Position numbers and translations under genes: made by a program. 64,000 bases of DNA from positions 310,001-374,000 of the forward strand of contig CBDCSM010000012.1 in NCBI GenBank assembly GCA_965221575.1, written 5' to 3'. This document shows, in pieces, positions 63,733 to 64,000 of this stretch (its first letter is position 1; every line of letters starts with the position of its first letter). This DNA is from JAPPHA01 sp965221575. GTDB taxonomy: Bacteria; Pseudomonadota; Alphaproteobacteria; Rhodobacterales; Rhodobacteraceae. The notes under the pieces are model-generated. The model ran no database searches and had not been told where the DNA came from. It saw only the letters and a program-made list of their open reading frames with translations.

Positions 63733-64000
63733 AAGGTTTTGATCCGAAATTCTCCGACTTTCCCGGCTATATCATCGGAATTACCAAAGAGATCTGGGAA
63801 GACCGCCGCATCGCGACACTCAAGGATTACTATGCCCCGGATATCATCGTTCGCTCCCCTGCTTCGGTCGTCGTGGGCAACAACCGTGTCATCGCGAGTA
63901 CTATGGCGACATTGGCGGAGTTTCCGGATCGCCAGCTTCTCGGCGAAGACGTCATCTGGTCAGGCACGTCCGAGACCAGCATGCTCAGTTCGCACCGTAT
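63729..64000 (+). CDS. SnoaL-like protein, 3' end outside window
   Basis: The first 90 codons of a SnoaL/NTF2-fold protein, reading KGFDPKFSDFPGYIIGITKE at the start and DYYAPDIIVRSPASVVVGNN later. The GTG at 63729 overlaps the LacI stop (GTGA); an in-frame ATG at 63720 is the alternative. It resembles the domains of the 61661 protein, so the operon encodes at least three SnoaL-like domains. The frame is still open at the window end. Confidence 0.8.
   Translation, partial: MKGFDPKFSDFPGYIIGITKEIWEDRRIATLKDYYAPDIIVRSPASVVVGNNRVIASTMATLAEFPDRQLLGEDVIWSGTSETSMLSSHR

Noticed and set aside
1..64000. CRISPR arrays, rRNA genes, prophage genes, riboswitches
   Set aside because: Looked for; no regularly spaced direct repeats, rRNA-like sequence, phage structural genes or known riboswitch signatures were recognised.

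Overview
The window looks like a chromosomal segment of a heterotrophic alphaproteobacterium, most likely Rhodobacterales-like. The inference rests on gene content and style: DUF1989, MocD/MocE-type and DddP-like proteins, an SDR-DoxX/DUF2269 pair, several CUT1/CUT2 sugar ABC importers each with its own LacI-type regulator, GTG/TTG starts and GC-rich codons. No rRNA, CRISPR array, phage or replication origin was seen.

Layout: (1) 1-7.0 kb: the 3' part of an ABC exporter, then housekeeping-type enzymes (class V aminotransferase, SRPBCC protein, Ca/Na antiporter, cysteine synthase, AlaX editing protein). (2) 7.4-17.8 kb: a divergent carbohydrate locus. On the minus strand are a LacI regulator, a CUT1 ATPase, a phytanoyl-CoA-dioxygenase-like enzyme and a DUF1989 protein. 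On the plus strand are a solute-binding protein, two permeases and a cytoplasmic GH78 alpha-L-rhamnosidase. The 265 bp between the two arms hold a 110-bp-period tandem duplication, probably the control region. The arrangement suggests uptake of intact rhamnosides followed by intracellular cleavage. (3) 18.0-32.2 kb: a CUT2 locus with an OYE/dienoyl-CoA-reductase-like flavoenzyme, ATPase, permease, two sugar-phosphate isomerase-like TIM barrels, two Gfo/Idh/MocA dehydrogenases, a binding protein and a LacI regulator. Two nearly identical 20-bp palindromes, one before the flavoenzyme and one before the distant binding-protein gene, tie it into one regulon.

(4) 32.7-45.8 kb: tRNA-Ser(GGA), a YbdK-type carboxylate-amine ligase, citramalate synthase overlapping cysS, an aminotransferase, an IS630-type insertion, a PLP decarboxylase, an MttB-family methyltransferase and an HpaI-type aldolase. 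(5) 45.9-51.4 kb: a LysR gene divergent from an unusual catabolic cluster: class II aldolase, MocD-like di-iron desaturase/hydroxylase, PanB-like protein with altered active site, M24 protein resembling the DMSP lyase DddP, and a MocE-like Rieske ferredoxin. I regard this as the best candidate for an undescribed pathway, possibly oxidative demethylation or cleavage of a methylated compound. (6) 52.4-56.3 kb: an SDR-DoxX/DUF2269 pair, tRNA-Ser(CGA), and a truncated ISAs1 transposase fused to a DruA-like (DUF4338) domain.

(7) 56.4-64 kb: a second CUT1 system (ATPase, binding protein, two permeases) behind a LacI-type operator, followed by the collapsed remains of a duplicate permease pair, a double SnoaL-like protein, the LacI regulator and a second SnoaL-like gene cut by the window end. 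Stop/start overlaps indicate that the last four form one operon. Functions are inferred from motifs remembered from the families; no database search was run.
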